DNA of 64,000 nt from Pelagicoccus sp. SDUM812005. GTDB taxonomy: Bacteria; Verrucomicrobiota; Verrucomicrobiia; Opitutales; Opitutaceae. The notes under the pieces were generated by a model, which made no database searches, was not told where the DNA came from, and saw only the letters and a program-made list of their open reading frames with translations. Shown here in pieces: positions 61,465 to 64,000 of this stretch; position 1 is the first letter of the stretch, and every line of letters begins with the position of its first letter. Both the position numbers and the translations under genes were made by a program. Location: contig NZ_JARXIA010000004.1 in NCBI RefSeq assembly GCF_031127875.1, positions 62,001 through 126,000 on the forward strand. The letters run 5' to 3'.

Positions 61465-61567
61465 CCGGCATGATCCCTTTGGAAACCTCGCCAAAGGTTT
61501 AATAATTAAACCTGCCCAATTTGAGGGTTCGGTTTAATTTTTAAACTTTCCTGCCGTAACCTTAAGG

Positions 61568-62107
61568 GTGCGCAAAGTTACGTTAGCGGCAAAGGTGCCC
61601 ACAAACCTATCTGCAGGCTTAGACGAAATGGTGGCGCGGCACGGTGTGGGTAAGAGCTTGATCCTCCGACAAACGTTAGGCGCTTTGCTTGAGAGCGTTC
61701 CGGCGGGCCGTGTTTGTCGACTCGACACTACTGATCTGACGGGACCGGATTTGATCTCGGTCCAGCTTGATGAGAACTTCGTCGGGCGGCTGGTCGAGCG
61801 TTTTCCGTCGAAAGTGCCGGGGGAGATCCTCAAGTTTGCGGCCTGTTTGGCGGGCGAGGTTTTTGGTAGCGAAGAGCAGCTATGCCTGCCGTTGGGCCTA
61901 AGTCTGCTTTGGCCCAAGTCAGGGGAGTTCGTGGGGGTGCGCAACTTTGCCGCTGTCGTGCCAGGCGTTGGTCTGGCGTCGCTTGTCGGCAGCGAGGTTT
62001 TTGTGCGAGGCAAACCTTCGGGGCGCTCCTGGCGCAGCAGAAAACCGCCCCTATTCGACATGGAAGGCAAGGCCGTTAAGGGGTATTTGCGGCCAGGCAA
62101 CAGATAA
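61568..62107 (+). CDS. Ribbon-helix-helix protein
   Basis: 179 residues with GTG start at 61568 (MRKVTLAAKVPTNLSAGLDE). Residues 3-42 have the ribbon-helix-helix pattern: strand KVTLAAKVP, helix LSAGLDEMVARHG, helix GKSLILRQTLGALLESV. The rest (45-179) is a separate domain of unknown kind. RHH proteins near relaxases act as accessory factors or autoregulators. The iteron-like array immediately upstream is the obvious binding site. It is on the plus strand, convergent with the Xis-like gene at 62130. Confidence 0.7.
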   Translation: MRKVTLAAKVPTNLSAGLDEMVARHGVGKSLILRQTLGALLESVPAGRVCRLDTTDLTGPDLISVQLDENFVGRLVERFPSKVPGEILKFAACLAGEVFGSEEQLCLPLGLSLLWPKSGEFVGVRNFAAVVPGVGLASLVGSEVFVRGKPSGRSWRSRKPPLFDMEGKAVKGYLRPGNR

Positions 62108-62129
62108 TGCCGCCCCCGGTTGATGCAGT

Positions 62130-62597
62130 CTAGGATTGGTCGGAGCTTTGGAGTGCCGCAAGGATTGAAGCGAGCATCAGCACTTCTGGTTTCGATTTTC
62201 GAACACCGTTTTGCAGGGCCGCTTGCAGGTTGCGGGGCAGCTCGCGGTATACGCCGTCGGCGAGCAGCTTGAGCTGCTCGGCAATGCCGAGTGCAAGTTT
62301 GGTTTGCTCACCCAAATCGGACGTACTCGGAACCGGCACGCTGGTTGAGGGCAGCTCGACGTAGAAGCCAAGGAGTTGCTGTTTCGAAAGGCCCAGTTTG
62401 TTGGCCTCCTCCATGCTCGGTTCTTTTTGCAGCAGCCTTGAGACCTCCGCGAGCTGGCGGAGCGTGTACTCGACCGTGGTTCTGTTGTGCGTTTGTGGAG
62501 CGAGGTGAGGGCGGGCCACGTCGATTGAGATAAGCGTCGGCCGTGAGGTTTTAAGCAGCCTTGCGGCTGCTGATCGTGTAAGGCGTGATGTTCCCAT
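62130..62597 (-). CDS. Excisionase/MerR-like HTH protein
   Basis: 155 residues from ATG 62597 (MGTSRLTRSAAARLLKTSRP), chosen because the HTH begins there; the upstream frame is basic nonsense. S-AAARLLKTSRPTLISIDV with a wing TRPHL/NRTT and TLRQLAEVSRLL is the pattern of excisionase and MerR-type DNA-binding helices. The C-terminal part is helical (EEANKLGLSKQQLLGFYVEL, NLQAALQNGVRKSKPEVLML). Position: divergent from the integrase, 112 bp apart, as recombination directionality factors often are. Function inferred from that. Confidence 0.55.
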   Translation of the reverse strand: MGTSRLTRSAAARLLKTSRPTLISIDVARPHLAPQTHNRTTVEYTLRQLAEVSRLLQKEPSMEEANKLGLSKQQLLGFYVELPSTSVPVPSTSDLGEQTKLALGIAEQLKLLADGVYRELPRNLQAALQNGVRKSKPEVLMLASILAALQSSDQS

Positions 62598-62709
62598 CCT
62601 CCTTCTATGAGTGTTAACAGGGCGAATCCAAATCAGGCGACGAAAGCCAGGGTAGACGCTCTCGAAAACTTTTTTTTGCTTTGGCTTCCTTAAATAAAAT
62701 AGGGGTAGC

Positions 62710-63939
62710 ATGGCATTAGATCATGCAGATAGGAACGACCCTCAGGGTCAATTGACAGTAACCGTCGACGGTCGGAGCTACAGACTCGTCCATCGCATCC
62801 ACTATAGGGGAGGCAAAGGGAAACGGAGCAAGAACCTTTACCTGCGAATGTCCGTGGGGGGCAAGCAGCGTTGGATCAATCTCAAAACCAGCGATCCCGA
62901 CTTGGCCGTCTTAGCGGCGCGAAAAAAGCTTCTAGTTGGCCCGTCGCTCAAAGTCGAGGATGTCGATTTTTCGCCGGCTACCGTCGCGCAGTACTTGGCT
63001 GCCTTCAAGGCGCTCGGAACTTTGCCGCCGAAGACCTACCGAGACTACCGGAACAGGGTTCTGCGTGTCGTCGCGTGGATCAAGGGTATCGAAGTTCCAA
63101 TCGCGACGAGAGGTCCTCGACGTATAGCTTTTGAGCGAGAGGTGGGAGCCGTAAGGCTATTGATGATCAAGGAGCGGGATCTGATGGCCTGGCGAGAGCG
63201 CCAGGTGGAACTTTGCCGTCGCGACGCGAAGGATCGGCTGAGCCCACGAACAGCAAACGGCTCGATCGCCGCCTGGTGGGCTGTTTTTCGGAAGTCATCG
63301 CTTTGGCCACTGTTTGGCCTGACAAGCTTTCCAGGGCTCGGGATGAAAAAGCTCTCTGCGAAGAAAGTAATTTTCCGTACTTTGGTCCCTCTGCAAGGCT
63401 TGATTGATAAAGCTAAACAAGAGCTCAGGGAGCAGGATCCCGATTGCTACGACCTGTTCCTGCTCGCTACTGCCCTGGGGCTCCGGCTCAAGGAAGCGGA
63501 CATGTTGTTGTGGTCCGCTTTTAATTTCGACCGCAAGATTCTCGATCTCAAGGCGAGCGTCTTGTACGGATACAAGAGCTACCAGTCTGAGGGGGAGGTG
63601 AAAATCTATAGCGACAAGGTTCTGGATCATTTCCGTTCGCGCTTTGAAAATCGAGCCGGCGACTTCGTCTTGAAGTCCGAGCGCCCGGCCGGGGAGGACA
63701 AAGACACTACCTACTATCGCTGCGAACCGACGAGTGATCGCCTGAAGGCATGGCTTCGCTCCCATGGTGTTGTATGCGATAAGCCGATACACTACTTGAG
63801 GGGGACGGGTGGGAACCAAGTCCGCATCGATAACGACATATTCGCGGCGCAGTGCTTCCTGCGGCATGCCAGCGTCCAAACGACCATTGAGTTCTATTCT
63901 GAGGTAGACACGAGCTACAGCACGACTCTGGAATTCTAG
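62710..63939 (+). CDS. Tyrosine recombinase/integrase (divergent)
   Basis: 409 residues, ATG 62710 with AGGGG 8 bp upstream. The core catalytic set can be followed: R259 in ALGLRLKEADML, H361-x-x-R364 in IHYLRGTGG, H386 in FLRHASVQTT, and the nucleophile Y396 in IEFYSEVD. The N-terminal part (about 85-215) would be the SAM-like core-binding domain. It differs from phage integrases in lacking some flanking consensus, and fits integrases of integrative elements. It ends 60 bp before the window's edge, so the element's attachment site is probably just beyond. Neighbours on the left are accessory genes. Confidence 0.88.
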   Translation: MALDHADRNDPQGQLTVTVDGRSYRLVHRIHYRGGKGKRSKNLYLRMSVGGKQRWINLKTSDPDLAVLAARKKLLVGPSLKVEDVDFSPATVAQYLAAFKALGTLPPKTYRDYRNRVLRVVAWIKGIEVPIATRGPRRIAFEREVGAVRLLMIKERDLMAWRERQVELCRRDAKDRLSPRTANGSIAAWWAVFRKSSLWPLFGLTSFPGLGMKKLSAKKVIFRTLVPLQGLIDKAKQELREQDPDCYDLFLLATALGLRLKEADMLLWSAFNFDRKILDLKASVLYGYKSYQSEGEVKIYSDKVLDHFRSRFENRAGDFVLKSERPAGEDKDTTYYRCEPTSDRLKAWLRSHGVVCDKPIHYLRGTGGNQVRIDNDIFAAQCFLRHASVQTTIEFYSEVDTSYSTTLEF

Positions 63940-64000
63940 GATCTTCCGGGAAGCCGAACTAACGTAAACCCCAGCCATGCCATCGCGTGCAAGGCTGGTG

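Larger units (their letters stand above)
61170..61567. other. Intergenic control region with iteron-like repeats and a possible RNA
   Basis: 398 bp between divergent genes. Two 29 bp direct repeats, 61381-61409 and 61436-61464, are identical at 24 positions and each has AAGGTTT and AAACCTT ends as an inverted pair. A further AGGTTTAAT/ATTAAACCT palindrome at 61496-61513 and GGTTTAATTTTTAAAC at 61531-61546 carry the same motif. This is the layout of iterons or of an oriT/operator array. Confidence 0.65.

Overview
The window looks like chromosome of a marine polysaccharide-degrading Verrucomicrobiota bacterium, probably of class Opitutae (Pelagicoccus/Coraliomargarita-like). This is inferred from the very large TonB-dependent receptors whose mature N-termini carry a 'xxLSPFxV...GYRATxTLAGTR' signature, the density of secreted sulfatases and glycoside hydrolases, LacI/AraC regulators beside carbohydrate loci, and the FAD-dependent oxidoreductase + sodium:solute symporter pairing. 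No rRNA or tRNA gene was recognised, so the placement rests on gene content alone.

Region 1 (1-16 kb) is a fucose- and sulfate-oriented polysaccharide utilisation locus: the tail of a likely transporter, two paralogous secreted beta-helix (pectate-lyase-like) proteins at the two ends, two sulfatases, a GH29 alpha-L-fucosidase, a GH141-like beta-helix hydrolase, and a GH116-like hydrolase beside an RbsD/FucU-like lipoprotein, with an AraC regulator divergent from GH116. Sulfated fucan is a reasonable substrate guess.

Region 2 (16-29 kb) holds two TonB-dependent receptors, two LacI regulators, a TPR lipoprotein and an FG-GAP/VCBS lipoprotein. Three copies of one palindrome (GCGAACWGTTCG) lie upstream of both lacI genes and of the FG-GAP gene and are good candidates for a shared operator. 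Region 3 (29-40 kb, all minus strand) encodes an FAD oxidoreductase, a sodium:solute symporter, a GH16-PKD-DNRLRE-sulfatase fusion, a second GH16 and a clan GH-A (GH42/GH50-like) enzyme: a second locus, probably for a sulfated galactan or related algal glucan/galactan. A REP-like inverted pair sits between the last two.

Region 4 (40.7-64 kb) is accessory DNA. It begins with a nucleotidyltransferase toxin-antitoxin-like pair under a perfect palindrome, a PD-(D/E)xK-like protein, a CHC2 primase-finger relative that has lost most zinc ligands, and a metallophosphoesterase. Next is a 13 kb, eleven-gene, one-directional defence cassette: hsdM-hsdS-CD-NTase-SLATT-TIR/NDT-like protein-DUF1643-hypothetical-DUF6155-fic-hsdR-ygjP. 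It is a type I restriction-modification operon whose hsdS and hsdR are separated by a CBASS-type module and other cargo; it is flanked by 33 bp imperfect direct repeats (28/33) at 45317 and 59056. The hsdM gene carries two in-frame palindromic inserts of one repeat family.

Region 5 (59-64 kb) is the likely end of an integrative element: a protein with a relaxase-like H-x-E-x4-H-x-H motif, a small protein with a possible histone-fold C-terminus, an intergenic region of repeated AAGGTTT/AAACCTT elements and a possible structured RNA, a ribbon-helix-helix protein, an excisionase-like HTH protein and a divergent tyrosine recombinase. The strongest candidates for a less-described system are the CBASS-in-hsd cassette with its flanking repeats, the GH16-sulfatase fusion, the coding palindromic elements in hsdM, and the relaxase-like/histone-like/iteron group.
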